From positions 60,175 through 124,174 of the forward strand of contig NZ_GG700527.1 of the NCBI RefSeq assembly GCF_000163295.1: a stretch of 64,000 nt of DNA. Reading direction: 5' to 3'. The stretch's first letter is position 1. The number at the start of each line of letters is the position of its first letter. Source of the DNA: Anaerococcus vaginalis ATCC 51170. Its GTDB lineage: Bacteria > Bacillota > Clostridia > Tissierellales > Peptoniphilaceae. The translations under genes and the position numbers were made by a program. This document shows, piece by piece, positions 45,538 through 54,200 of the stretch. The notes under the pieces are model-generated. The model had not been told where the DNA came from and made no database searches. It worked only from the letters and a program-made list of their open reading frames with translations.

Positions 45538-46121
45538 AAATAAAATCAGTAAATTTAGATCAAGTTGCAGGATTTGCCTCCCAATTTCCAAATGATGATT
45601 TTGAAGAAATAGCCTTTGCAGGAAGAAGTAATGTGGGAAAATCTTCTTTTATAAATTCATTTTTGGATAAAAAAAATCTTGCCAAAACTTCATCAAAACC
45701 GGGCAAGACCAAAACCATAAATTTTTATAAAATAAATGATAAATTTAGGCTAGTCGATCTTCCAGGCTACGGCTACGCCAAAGTTTCAAAAACAGAAAAA
45801 GAAAAATGGAATAATTTAATCCACAAATATTTATATGAAAGAGAAAATTTAAAAGAAGTTTTTCTTTTGGTAGATATAAGACACGCTCCAACAAAACAAG
45901 ATAAAGAAATGTATGATTGGATAATAGATTCTGGCTTTACAGGATTTGTTATAGCAACAAAATACGATAAAATTCCTAAAACACATTTAAAAAAACACAT
46001 AAAAGAAATAATGAAAACTTTAAATATTGATGATGAAGGATTGATTTTTGCCTATTCATCAATAACTTCTCACAATAAAAATGTTTTATTAGAACAAGTT
46101 GAAGTAATAGTAAATTCATAA
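45534..46121 (+). CDS. yihA: Ribosome biogenesis GTPase YihA/YsxC (EngB)
   Basis: 195-aa GTPase needed for 50S ribosomal subunit maturation. Motifs AFAGRSNVGKSSFINSF (G1), KPGKTKTINFYKIN (G2), LVDLPGYGYAKVSK (G3), ATKYDKIPK (G4). ATGA overlap with lon, an order seen in many Firmicutes (lon-ysxC). A terminator follows. Confidence 0.95.
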   Translation: MKIKSVNLDQVAGFASQFPNDDFEEIAFAGRSNVGKSSFINSFLDKKNLAKTSSKPGKTKTINFYKINDKFRLVDLPGYGYAKVSKTEKEKWNNLIHKYLYERENLKEVFLLVDIRHAPTKQDKEMYDWIIDSGFTGFVIATKYDKIPKTHLKKHIKEIMKTLNIDDEGLIFAYSSITSHNKNVLLEQVEVIVNS

Positions 46122-46135
46122 ATTTAAATTTTAAA

Positions 46136-46158
46136 ATCTCACGCAAGTGGGATTTTTT
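46136..46158 (+). terminator. Terminator of the lon-yihA operon
   Basis: ATCTCAC-GCAA-GTGGGAT (one G-U) followed by TTTTT. Confidence 0.78.
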
Positions 46159-46171
46159 ATTTTGAAAATTT

Positions 46172-46201
46172 TAAAATAAAAAAGATGGCAAAAGCCATCT
46201 T
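46172..46201 (-). terminator. Terminator of xpt
   Basis: Minus-strand AAGATGGC-TTTT-GCCATCTT followed by TTTTATTTT, directly after the xpt stop. Confidence 0.8.
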
Positions 46202-46204
46202 AGA

Positions 46205-46786
46205 TTAATCTATAAATTCTATTTCTTTTCCGTTCATGTGAGAAATTCTTGCAAGAGAGTAAACATCTATGCCCATATCATCAAGAAGTTTTCTTCCGTC
46301 TTGGTAGGATTTTTCTATAACTATTCCAACGCCAGCCACATTTGCACCTGCTTGTTTACAAATTGCAACCATAGCTTTTGCAGCTTGACCATTTGCCAAA
46401 AAATCATCTATCAACAAAACATTATCATTTTCGTGTAAGTAATCCTTGCTTACAATAAGTCTTTTCATTTCTTCTTTTGTATAAGAATAGCAAGTTGAAG
46501 AAAATGTATTATCATCGGTTGTAAGAGATTTTTGTTTTCTTGCAAAAACTACATCGCAATCAAGGACAAGACCTGTGATAACTGCTGGGGCAATTCCTGA
46601 TGATTCAACTGTCAAAATTTTATTTATATTTTTGTCTTTAAAATGTTCAGCAAATTCTTCTCCCATTTCTTTTATCAATTTTGGTTTTATTTGATGGTTT
46701 AGAAAAGAATCAACTTTTAAAATATCTTTGCCAAGAACCTTGCCGTGGCTTAATATTACTTCTTCTAATTTTTTCATTATAAACAT
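46205..46786 (-). CDS. xpt: Xanthine phosphoribosyltransferase
   Basis: 193-aa (190 aa from the inner ATG) purine-salvage enzyme converting xanthine and PRPP to XMP. Type I PRTase motif VLLIDDFLANGQAAKAM and the Xpt block TVESSGIAPAVITGL, plus FARKQKSLT. Two ATGs are possible: 46786 is 3 nt from GGAGG and 46777 is 12 nt away; the family usually begins MKKLEE, i.e. the second. A sigma-A promoter is upstream. The purine riboswitch that often controls xpt is not seen. Confidence 0.93.
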   Translation of the reverse strand: MFIMKKLEEVILSHGKVLGKDILKVDSFLNHQIKPKLIKEMGEEFAEHFKDKNINKILTVESSGIAPAVITGLVLDCDVVFARKQKSLTTDDNTFSSTCYSYTKEEMKRLIVSKDYLHENDNVLLIDDFLANGQAAKAMVAICKQAGANVAGVGIVIEKSYQDGRKLLDDMGIDVYSLARISHMNGKEIEFID

Positions 46787-46808
46787 TTACCTCCGTACTC
46801 TTTTTATT

Positions 46809-46838
46809 ATTATAAAGCAAAGTTTAACAAAAAGTCAA
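46809..46838 (-). promoter_or_regulatory. xpt promoter
   Basis: Minus-strand TTGACT (46838-46833), 18-nt spacer, TATAAT (46814-46809). Confidence 0.7.
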
Positions 46839-46880
46839 AATTCACTTTTATAAAGCTATCTATAGGGTAATATATATTAT

Positions 46881-48167
46881 ATGAATAGAAATGAAATAAT
46901 CAATGACTTAATAGAATTTATTGACCAAAGTCCAATAAATTATTTTGCTGTCAAAAATTCTATTGATCGTTTAGAAAAAAATGGTTTTAAAAAACTAAAT
47001 GAAAATGAAAAATGGAAACTAGAAAAGGGCGGAAAATATTTTGTAAGTCGTGACGATACGGCTCTTATTGCTTTTAGTGTGGGAGATGATCCAAGAAAGG
47101 GGTTTGACATAATTGGATCTCACACAGATTCACCAACTTTCAAAATAAAATCAAAGCCTGAAATGACTTCAAATGGATTTTTGAAATTTAATGTTGAAGG
47201 CTATGGGGGAATGATTGTATCTTCTTGGTTTGACAGGGATTTGTCTTTGGCAGGAAAAGTTGTTTTTGAAGAAAATGGAGAATTTAAATCAAAACTTGTA
47301 AAAATTGACAAAGATCTTTTGACAATTGCAAACTGTGCAATCCATATTAATAGGGAATTAAATTCAGGTTACAAATATAATATGCAAGATGAGCTTTCTC
47401 CAATTATAAAAACAATCGAAGATGATTTTAAAAAAGATGGATTTTTGCAAAAATTATTGGCAAAAGAGATTGGAGTAGATGAAGAAAAAATAATAGATTT
47501 TGATTTGGCACTTTATGATAGGCAAAAAGGATCTATTATGGGAAGTGATGATGAATTTATTCACATTGGAAGACTTGATAATCTTGCAAGTGTTCACCAA
47601 TCATTAACAGCTTTGATTAATAGTGAAAATAAAAAATTCAATATGTGCGTATTAAATGACAATGAAGAAATTGGATCAGGCACAAGGACAGGAGCATCTT
47701 CACCATTTTTGGATGAAATTATGGAAAGAATTGTAATGAATTTGTGTTATGATAGGGAAGATTATTTTATTTCTCTTTCTAATTCATATTTAATTTCAGC
47801 AGACCTTTCTCACTCAATTCATCCAAATTATAGTAATTTATTTGATTCTACTAATAATACAAGAATAAATATTGGTATAGGAATAAAGGTAGCTTCTAAT
47901 GGTGCTTATACAACAAATGTAGAAACTAGGGCGAGATTTTTAAAACATGCAAAAAATGTTGGAGCAAAAGTACAAACTTTTCATAACAGATCTGACAAGG
48001 TCGGTGGCTCTACAATTGGTCCAATTGTTTCTGCAAAATCTGGAATAAAATCAATAGATGTCGGCACACCAATTCTTGCCATGCACTCAATAAGAGAGCT
48101 TGGTGGGGTAGATGATCACATAGAAGCTATAAAAATATTTGAAGATTTTTACAATAAAAAATATTAG
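46881..48167 (+). CDS. M18 family aminopeptidase (ApeB-like)
   Basis: 428-aa zinc aminopeptidase. Metal/catalytic residues: His in IIGSHTDSPTFKIK, Asp in GRLDNLASVHQS, Glu pair in NDNEEIGSGTRTG, Asp in SADLSHSIHPNY, and the final His in AMHSIRELGG. Dodecameric cytosolic enzyme preferring acidic or hydrophobic N termini. A second M18 gene lies at 61.3 kb, so the window carries two divergent paralogues. Confidence 0.93.
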   Translation: MNRNEIINDLIEFIDQSPINYFAVKNSIDRLEKNGFKKLNENEKWKLEKGGKYFVSRDDTALIAFSVGDDPRKGFDIIGSHTDSPTFKIKSKPEMTSNGFLKFNVEGYGGMIVSSWFDRDLSLAGKVVFEENGEFKSKLVKIDKDLLTIANCAIHINRELNSGYKYNMQDELSPIIKTIEDDFKKDGFLQKLLAKEIGVDEEKIIDFDLALYDRQKGSIMGSDDEFIHIGRLDNLASVHQSLTALINSENKKFNMCVLNDNEEIGSGTRTGASSPFLDEIMERIVMNLCYDREDYFISLSNSYLISADLSHSIHPNYSNLFDSTNNTRINIGIGIKVASNGAYTTNVETRARFLKHAKNVGAKVQTFHNRSDKVGGSTIGPIVSAKSGIKSIDVGTPILAMHSIRELGGVDDHIEAIKIFEDFYNKKY

Positions 48168-48175
48168 GAGGATAT

Positions 48176-48475
48176 ATGGCAGTTATAGAATTAACAGTAG
48201 TACCAATAGGAACAAAAGAAACTTCTGTTTCAAAATATGTAGCAGGTTGCGAAAAAGTTTTGAAAGAATACGAAGATTTGGAAGTAAGATTAAATCCAAT
48301 GGGAACAGTAATTCACGGAGATATAGACAGGGCCTTTGAAGCAATCAGAGCTTGTCAAGAATCAGTTTTTAAAAACGGAGCAGATAGAGTTTACTCAGTA
48401 ATAAAAATAGACGACAGACGCGACAAAAAAGCAAGTCTTGACCAAAAAATAAAATCAGTTGAAGATAAGATGTAA
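48176..48475 (+). CDS. MTH1187 family thiamine-binding protein
   Basis: 99-aa ferredoxin-like protein of the MTH1187/YkoF-type family. Recognised by VIELTVVPIGTKETSVSKYV, LNPMGTVIHGDIDRAFEAI and ADRVYSVIKIDDRRD. Some members bind thiamine or its precursor; role unclear. Starts 8 nt after the peptidase gene with AGGAGG. Confidence 0.85.
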   Translation: MAVIELTVVPIGTKETSVSKYVAGCEKVLKEYEDLEVRLNPMGTVIHGDIDRAFEAIRACQESVFKNGADRVYSVIKIDDRRDKKASLDQKIKSVEDKM

Positions 48476-48493
48476 AATATTTTATCTTAATTT

Positions 48494-48528
48494 AAAAATT
48501 CCCCAAAATTAATGGGGAATTTTTGTTT
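48494..48528. terminator. Bidirectional terminator
   Basis: AAAAATTCCCC and GGGGAATTTTT around a 9-nt loop between two convergent genes. Confidence 0.85.
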
Positions 48529-48534
48529 GCTTAT

Positions 48535-49860
48535 TTACGAAAATAATGGAAGTAAATATCTTAGTAAAAATACTAAGGCAAGCACATAAACTAATGGGGA
48601 AACTTCTTTTCCTTTTCCTGTTAATAATTTTACGCTTGCGTATGAAATCATTCCAAAGGCGATTCCTTCTGCTATTGAATAAGCAAAAGGCATCATTATT
48701 ATTGTCATAAAGGCTGGGAATGATTCTGTAAAATCTCCAAAATTTATATCAACAATTGAATCTATCATAAATAATCCTACCATTACAAGAGCAGCTGCTG
48801 TTGCTTGAGCTGGAATTATTGTGATTAATGGATAGAAAAATATTGATAGGAAAAAACAAAATCCTGTTGACAAGGCAGTTAGTCCTGTTCTTCCACCTTC
48901 TGCAACTCCTGTTGCACTTTCTACAAATGTTGTTACAGTTGATGTTCCCAAAAGTGCTCCAAGAGTTGTACCAATACTATCTGCAAAAAGTGCACGTCCA
49001 GCATTAGGCAACTGTCCATTTTCATCTAACATTTTTGCTTTTGTTGCAACTCCTGTAAGTGTTCCTATTGTATCAAATAAATCTACAAATAAAAATGCGA
49101 ATACAACAGAAAACATTTCAAGTGAAAACATTGATGAAAAATCTAATTTGAAAGCAATTGGACTAAGTGATGGTGGCAATTGAATAATTCCGCCTTCTGG
49201 GAGCTTGCTTACTCCTGTAAATAGGGCAATAATTGTAGAAATTACGATTCCTATTAACAAGGCTCCTTTTGTTTTTCTTGCTGTTAAAACTGCCATAATC
49301 AAAAGTCCTATAAAAAATATAAAACTTTCTTTGCTAACTAAATTTCCAAGTCCAAGTCCAACATCATTTTTTACAATTACAGTAGAATTTAATAAACCAA
49401 TTAGAGCAATAAATAATCCGATTCCTACTGATACTGCAGTTTTTAAACTTCTTGGTATGGCATTAAAAATTGCTTCACGTACATTAAAAAATGTTAAAAA
49501 TACAAAAATAATTCCTTCGATAAAAACAGCTGCTAATGCAAATTCCCAACTTTTTCCCATAGTCATTACAACTGTGTAGGTAAAAAATGCGTTTAATCCC
49601 ATTCCAGGTGCAAGGGCAAATGGAAGGTTTGCGTAAAGAGCCATAATTAAAATTGCAATTATTGATGCAATTATTGTTGCAGTAAATACTGCTCCCTTAT
49701 CCATTCCGGCATCTCCCAAAATTTGTGGATTTACTGCCAAAATATATGACATAGTCATAAATGTTGTAATTCCTGCCATAATTTCAGTTTTTACATTTGT
49801 TTTTTTCTCTTTTAATCTGAAAATTTTTTCGGCAAGTGATTCGTTCGAATTTTTTTCCAT
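48535..49860 (-). CDS. NCS2 family purine permease (PbuG/PbuO-like)
   Basis: 441-aa transporter of the AzgA-type NCS2 branch (hypoxanthine/guanine or adenine, proton-coupled). Typical start KTNVKTEIMAGITTFMTMSYILAVNPQIL, then ALAPGMGLNAFFTYTVV, VFAFLFVDLFDTIGTL, and GGRTGLTALSTGFCFFLSIF. About 12-14 hydrophobic segments. Fits with xpt for purine salvage although the genes are separate. The 5' region is short and has no purine riboswitch fold. Confidence 0.92.
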   Translation of the reverse strand: MEKNSNESLAEKIFRLKEKKTNVKTEIMAGITTFMTMSYILAVNPQILGDAGMDKGAVFTATIIASIIAILIMALYANLPFALAPGMGLNAFFTYTVVMTMGKSWEFALAAVFIEGIIFVFLTFFNVREAIFNAIPRSLKTAVSVGIGLFIALIGLLNSTVIVKNDVGLGLGNLVSKESFIFFIGLLIMAVLTARKTKGALLIGIVISTIIALFTGVSKLPEGGIIQLPPSLSPIAFKLDFSSMFSLEMFSVVFAFLFVDLFDTIGTLTGVATKAKMLDENGQLPNAGRALFADSIGTTLGALLGTSTVTTFVESATGVAEGGRTGLTALSTGFCFFLSIFFYPLITIIPAQATAAALVMVGLFMIDSIVDINFGDFTESFPAFMTIIMMPFAYSIAEGIAFGMISYASVKLLTGKGKEVSPLVYVLALVFLLRYLLPLFS

Positions 49861-49959
49861 AATTCCTCCTTTTTTTCGAGCATATTATATCATAATTACT
49901 TTAATTAATCACTTTATTTTTTTATAAATTTCTCATATAATGTATTCAAGGAGGAAGTT

Positions 49960-51213
49960 TTGACGACAAAAAATATAATTGAGTTATTTGTAATGATTTT
50001 GGGGATTTTGCTTTCTGCATTTTTTTCATCTTCAGAAACTGCTATTACTTCTGTAAACAAATTTAAATTAAGGCAACTTGAAGAAAAAAATGTAAAAAAC
50101 GCAACATTACTTAGAAAACTCGTTGATGATAGCCAAAACACAATTACAACAATTCTTGTTGGAAATAATATTGTTAATATTGTTACTACTACCATAGCTG
50201 CATTATTTTTTACTGATATTTTTGGAGCTGCTGGTGCTTTTATTTCTACAGTTGTTGTAACTATAACAGTTTTAATTTTTGGAGAAATTACTCCAAAGCT
50301 TGCAGCTCAAATTAATAGCGAAAAAATGGCTCTTAGATTTTCAAAAGCTATTTATATTGTTTCTATAATTTTAAAGCCTACGGTATTTTTATTGGGATTA
50401 TTTACAAAATATCTTACAAAAAAATTATCTGATGGGGCTGATAATTCTGATAAGGTTACAGAAGAAGATTTGAAAACTATTGTAGATGTTGGGGAAGAGC
50501 AAGGCGTTATTAACAATGAAGAAAGTGAAATTATAAATAATGTTTTTGATTTTGCTGGCTCTTTTGCATCTGATATTATGACTCCAAGAACTAATATGGA
50601 GGCAATAGCTATTGATTCGACTAAGGAAGAATTGGATAAATTTTTAATTGAATCAAAGCATTCAAGAATTCCTGTTTATGGCGAAAGTATTGATAATATT
50701 GTGGGCGTTTTGCACATGAAAGATATTGTTACTTTTGTTGCTGAGGGTAGAGAGCCAAGGCTTAAAGATATGCTAAGGCAAACTTACTATGCTTATGAAA
50801 ATATGAATATAATTGATCTTTTTAAATCAATGAAAAAAATGAATGTGTCCCTTGCCATTGTTGTTGATGAATACGGCGGAACGGAAGGGCTTGTTTCGAT
50901 TGAAGATATAATTGAGGAGCTTGTTGGAGATATTTACGATGAATATGATCCTGATGATGAAAAAGTCTACAAGGTTTCTGATAATGAATTTATAGTTGAT
51001 GCAAGTATGCACATAAATGATTTTAATGATTATTTTAATAGAGATATTAAAGAAGTTAAAAATGATTCGGTTGGAGGTTTGGTAATTGATTATCTTAACC
51101 GTCTTCCTAAAACTGGAGATATTGTAAAGGTTGATGATGTTACTTTGATTTGTGAGAAGGTTGAACGTTACAAGATAAATTTACTTAGAGTTAAATTTGA
51201 TAGCGAAAGTTAG
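49960..51213 (+). CDS. Hemolysin/CorC family CNNM-CBS protein
   Basis: 417-aa membrane protein with an N-terminal DUF21/CNNM domain (helices about 5-28, 60-85, 90-115, 125-150), two CBS domains (about 205-325: MTPRTNMEAIAIDST ... VGVLHMKDIVTFV; LAIVVDEYGGTEGLVSIEDIIEE) and a C-terminal CorC domain (IVDASMHINDFNDYF). Relatives are implicated in Mg2+ or Na+ efflux; true haemolytic activity is not implied. TTG start after AAGGAGGAAG. Stop is 7 nt before the pyrophosphatase ATG. Confidence 0.9.
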   Translation: MTTKNIIELFVMILGILLSAFFSSSETAITSVNKFKLRQLEEKNVKNATLLRKLVDDSQNTITTILVGNNIVNIVTTTIAALFFTDIFGAAGAFISTVVVTITVLIFGEITPKLAAQINSEKMALRFSKAIYIVSIILKPTVFLLGLFTKYLTKKLSDGADNSDKVTEEDLKTIVDVGEEQGVINNEESEIINNVFDFAGSFASDIMTPRTNMEAIAIDSTKEELDKFLIESKHSRIPVYGESIDNIVGVLHMKDIVTFVAEGREPRLKDMLRQTYYAYENMNIIDLFKSMKKMNVSLAIVVDEYGGTEGLVSIEDIIEELVGDIYDEYDPDDEKVYKVSDNEFIVDASMHINDFNDYFNRDIKEVKNDSVGGLVIDYLNRLPKTGDIVKVDDVTLICEKVERYKINLLRVKFDSES

Positions 51214-51220
51214 AGGTATT

Positions 51221-52876
51221 ATGAAACAAACAGTTTATATTACAGGTCACAAAAATCCAGATACTGATTCTATTTGCTCAGCCCTTGCTTATGCAAATCT
51301 AAAAAATAGGCTGGGAGATAGCGAGGCGATTCCGATTAGACTTGGTCATGTAAATCAAGAAACTCAATTTGTTCTTGATTATTTTGGAGTTAAGGCTCCT
51401 CTTCACAAGGATTCTATGAAACTTCAAATAAAAGATATTGACTATGACAATTCTTATAATGTTGATGAATCTCTTCCAATTAGAAATGCTTGGTCAATAA
51501 TTCAAGAAAATAAATTGAACTCTCTTTTTGTAGTAGATGATAAGGAAAGATTAATTGGAGTTGCATCTTTGTCAAACTTAACCCATTCTTATATGGAAGT
51601 TTGGGATGATAGAATTATTGGAAGAACTCACACGCCAATTGAAAATATAGTGGATATTTTATCTGCAAAGCTTATGGTAAATCCAAAAAAGCCTAGAGAT
51701 TTTACAGGCAAAATGATGGTTTATGCCATGAATGAAAAAGATTCTCCAGAAACTTCATTGGTTGGAGATGGAGATTTGGTTATAACAGGAAATAGGCTTG
51801 AAGCTCAAGAGTATTTGATAAGTAAAAATATTTCTTTAATTATTTTAACCAACGGCTCTGATATTAAAGAGGAGCTAAAAAAAGAGGCCGAAAAAAATAA
51901 TATTACAATTATTTCGACAGAATATGATACCTTTATGACAGCAAGACTTTTGCCAATGGCAGTTCCAATTGCAAATGTAATGAGCACAGAAAATTTGGTT
52001 TATTTTTCTCCAGAAGATACAGTTGATACAGTTCGTGAAGTTATGGGAAAAACTAGGTTTAGATCTTATCCAATTGTTGATGCAAGGGGAAGAGTTCTTG
52101 GGGCAATTTCAAGATACCATTTGATTTCTGATGAGAAGAAAAAATTAATTTTGGTTGACCACAACGAAAGAAACCAATCAGTTGATGATATTGATTATGC
52201 AGAAATAATTGAAATAATTGACCACCACAGAGTAGCTAATGTTGTAACAAACCAACCTTTATTTTTTAGGGCAGAGCCTGTCGGTTCAACTGCAACCATA
52301 GTTGCAAAAATGTTTTTTGAATCAGGAATAAGACCTACAAAAGAAATTGCAGGAATTCTTTCAGCAGCAATAATTTCCGATACTCTTTTATTTAGATCTC
52401 CAACAACAACAGAAACTGATAAAAGAGTTTTAAATAGACTTACAAAAATTGCAGATATTAATCCAGAAGATTTTGCTATGAAGATGTTTAAGGCTGGAAC
52501 AAGTCTTAAAAATAAATCGCCAGAAGATTTAATTGATGGAGATGTAAAAGCATTTACAATTGGAGATGACAAAATCAGAGTTGGACAAGTTATGACGATG
52601 AATCCAGAAGAGTTAAATCCTATAAAAGATAAATTAATTGCTCTTATGAAAGATAGATTAAATGCTAAGGGAGAAAATACCTTTGTTCTTGTCCTTACAG
52701 ATATTTTCAATAAAAAATCTGAATTATTAGTAGTGGGAAACTATCTTGATGATATAGAAAAAGTTTTTGGAAATAAGGTAAACAATGGAACAATTTCAGC
52801 TCCTGGTGTTTTATCCAGAAAAAAACAAGTTATACCAAAAATAACTGAAGCTATTATGAATTCCCACAATAATTAA
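51221..52876 (+). CDS. ppaC: Mn-dependent inorganic pyrophosphatase with CBS-DRTGG insert
   Basis: 551-aa family II pyrophosphatase. DHH motifs: ITGHKNPDTDSICSALAY, then DHNERNQS and IIDHHRVANV; C-terminal DHHA2 with the SRKKQVIP substrate motif. Between them (about 65-300) are two CBS domains split by a DRTGG domain; in other species these bind AMP/ADP and diadenosine polyphosphates and regulate activity. ATG 51221 is chosen for AGAGG and homology rather than an upstream TTG. Confidence 0.95.
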   Translation: MKQTVYITGHKNPDTDSICSALAYANLKNRLGDSEAIPIRLGHVNQETQFVLDYFGVKAPLHKDSMKLQIKDIDYDNSYNVDESLPIRNAWSIIQENKLNSLFVVDDKERLIGVASLSNLTHSYMEVWDDRIIGRTHTPIENIVDILSAKLMVNPKKPRDFTGKMMVYAMNEKDSPETSLVGDGDLVITGNRLEAQEYLISKNISLIILTNGSDIKEELKKEAEKNNITIISTEYDTFMTARLLPMAVPIANVMSTENLVYFSPEDTVDTVREVMGKTRFRSYPIVDARGRVLGAISRYHLISDEKKKLILVDHNERNQSVDDIDYAEIIEIIDHHRVANVVTNQPLFFRAEPVGSTATIVAKMFFESGIRPTKEIAGILSAAIISDTLLFRSPTTTETDKRVLNRLTKIADINPEDFAMKMFKAGTSLKNKSPEDLIDGDVKAFTIGDDKIRVGQVMTMNPEELNPIKDKLIALMKDRLNAKGENTFVLVLTDIFNKKSELLVVGNYLDDIEKVFGNKVNNGTISAPGVLSRKKQVIPKITEAIMNSHNN

Positions 52877-52878
52877 AC

Positions 52879-52907
52879 TTTACTGAAAAAAATTTCTATG
52901 CTATAAT
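52879..52907 (+). promoter_or_regulatory. Promoter of the aromatic amino-acid operon leader
   Basis: TTTACT (52879-52884), 17-nt spacer, TATAAT (52902-52907) with TG at 52899-52900, an extended -10. Predicted start near 52914, giving a leader RNA of about 275 nt before aroF. The region begins right after the pyrophosphatase stop. Confidence 0.72.
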
Positions 52908-52936
52908 ATAGAAAATTTAGAAAACAGGAGAAAATA

Positions 52937-53038
52937 ATGAAAAACTTAAATTTTGCACAAACTAGCTTTTACTTTTTTAACTTTACTTTTGACAAAAGTA
53001 AGGCTATTTATCATGTGCAAAATTTTAAAACATTTTAA
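52937..53038 (+). CDS. Phe-rich leader peptide (33 aa) of the aro/phe operon
   Basis: Short ORF with AGGAG six bases before its ATG. Residues 11-18 read FYFFNFTF: five Phe and one Tyr in eight codons; eight Phe in total. The Phe codons fall inside the 5' arm of an RNA hairpin and the stop is 15 nt before the terminator stem. Composition, position and structure match a ribosome-sensing leader such as enterobacterial pheL, but the sequence is unrelated. The peptide itself probably has no function. Confidence 0.82.
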   Translation: MKNLNFAQTSFYFFNFTFDKSKAIYHVQNFKTF

Positions 53039-53084
53039 GTTTTTTTGAATTTTAGCTTCTTGGTAATAGCCAGGAAGCTTTTTT
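52948..53084 (+). promoter_or_regulatory. Transcription attenuator (Phe-responsive, inferred)
   Basis: Protector fold: AAATTTTGCACA (52948-52959) with TGTGCAAAATTT (53014-53025), plus TAGC..TTACTTTT (52963-52976, over the Phe codons) with AAAAGTAA.GCTA (52994-53006). Terminator: AGCTTCTTGG (53054-53063) with CCAGGAAGCT (53070-53079), T-run to 53084. Antiterminator: GGCTATT (53002-53008) with AATAGCC (53065-53071), enclosing GCAAAATT (53017-53024) with AATTTT.GC (53048-53056), which takes bases from both arms of the terminator. A ribosome stalled at Phe codons would open the protector and allow the antiterminator; free translation favours termination. The direction of regulation is inferred by analogy. 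Confidence 0.75.
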
Positions 53085-53188
53085 ATTTTGAAATAATAAA
53101 TTAGCTTAGAAAATTACATAAAAAATTTTTAAAATTTTTCTTATATGGAAATTTTAAAAGAAAAAAGAGATTTTATTAGGAGAAGAAA

Positions 53189-54199
53189 ATGATTATTAAA
53201 TTAAAAAATGGTGCAAATGAAAAAGAAGTACAAGATCTTATAAAAGAAATTGAAGATATGGGGCTTAAAGTAAGTAAAGCAGTTGGTTTTAAAACGACTA
53301 TCTTGGGGCTTTTGGGAGATACATCCAAGGTTTCAAAAGATGATATGAAATCAAAAAGTGTTGTTGATGATGTTATAAGAATCCAAGAGCCTTATAAAAA
53401 AGCAAACAGAAAATTTCACCCAGAAGATACAATAATTACTTTGGAAAATGGATCAAAAATCGGTGGAGGATCTTTTGTTTATATGGCAGGACCATGTTCA
53501 GTCGAAAGCGAAGAGCAAATTGTATCAATTGCAAAAAAAATCAAAAAATCTGGCGCAACGATTTTAAGAGGAGGAGCTTTTAAACCAAGAACAAGCCCAT
53601 ATTCCTTCCAAGGTTACGGAAAAAAAGCTATTGATTATCTGATAAAAGCAAAAGAAGAAACAGGCCTTGCCCTTGTTTCAGAAATTATGGAAATAAATCA
53701 ATTAAAATATTTTGATAATGTAGATATTCTTCAAGTTGGAGCAAGAAATATGCAAAATTTTGATTTATTAAAAGCGCTTGGAGAAGTTGATAAACCAATT
53801 TTATTAAAAAGAGGTTTAGCAGCAACTTATGAAGAATTATTGATGGCAGCAGAATATATTATGAGCAGGGGAAATACAAAAGTTATTCTTTGTGAAAGAG
53901 GTATTAGGACTTTTGAAACAGCAACAAGAAATACTTTGGACGTCACAGCTGTTCCATTTTTGCACGAAAAAACTCATCTTCCAATAATAATCGATCCATC
54001 TCATGCAGCGGGGATTTCAAGATATGTAAAAGATTTATCTCTTAGTGCAACGGCAGTTGGGGCAGATGGACTTATGATAGAAGTTCACGAAAATCCTGCA
54101 AAAGCATTTTCTGATGGAGCTCAATGCGTAGTTCCAGATGATTTTGACAAAATAGTAAAGGCTACAAAAAAAATCCATGATTTAAGAAAGGAAATTTAA
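53189..54199 (+). CDS. aroF: 3-deoxy-7-phosphoheptulonate (DAHP) synthase
   Basis: 336-aa enzyme condensing phosphoenolpyruvate and erythrose-4-phosphate, the first step to chorismate. Residues 1-70 are the ferredoxin-like regulatory domain found in AroF/AroG-beta types (which confers Tyr/Phe feedback in Thermotoga). The TIM barrel holds MAGPCSVESEEQIV, GGAFKPRTSPYSFQG, QVGARNMQNFDLL, KRGLAATYEELLMAAEYI, CERGIRTFE and IDPSHAAG. AGGAG precedes the ATG. First structural gene behind the Phe attenuator. Confidence 0.96.
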   Translation: MIIKLKNGANEKEVQDLIKEIEDMGLKVSKAVGFKTTILGLLGDTSKVSKDDMKSKSVVDDVIRIQEPYKKANRKFHPEDTIITLENGSKIGGGSFVYMAGPCSVESEEQIVSIAKKIKKSGATILRGGAFKPRTSPYSFQGYGKKAIDYLIKAKEETGLALVSEIMEINQLKYFDNVDILQVGARNMQNFDLLKALGEVDKPILLKRGLAATYEELLMAAEYIMSRGNTKVILCERGIRTFETATRNTLDVTAVPFLHEKTHLPIIIDPSHAAGISRYVKDLSLSATAVGADGLMIEVHENPAKAFSDGAQCVVPDDFDKIVKATKKIHDLRKEI

Positions 54200-54200
54200 A

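Noticed and set aside
46787-46880. Possible purine riboswitch before xpt
   Set aside because: The interval is short and contains only a promoter; no conserved P1-P2-P3 fold or loop sequences were seen. The same holds for the purine permease at 49861-49920.
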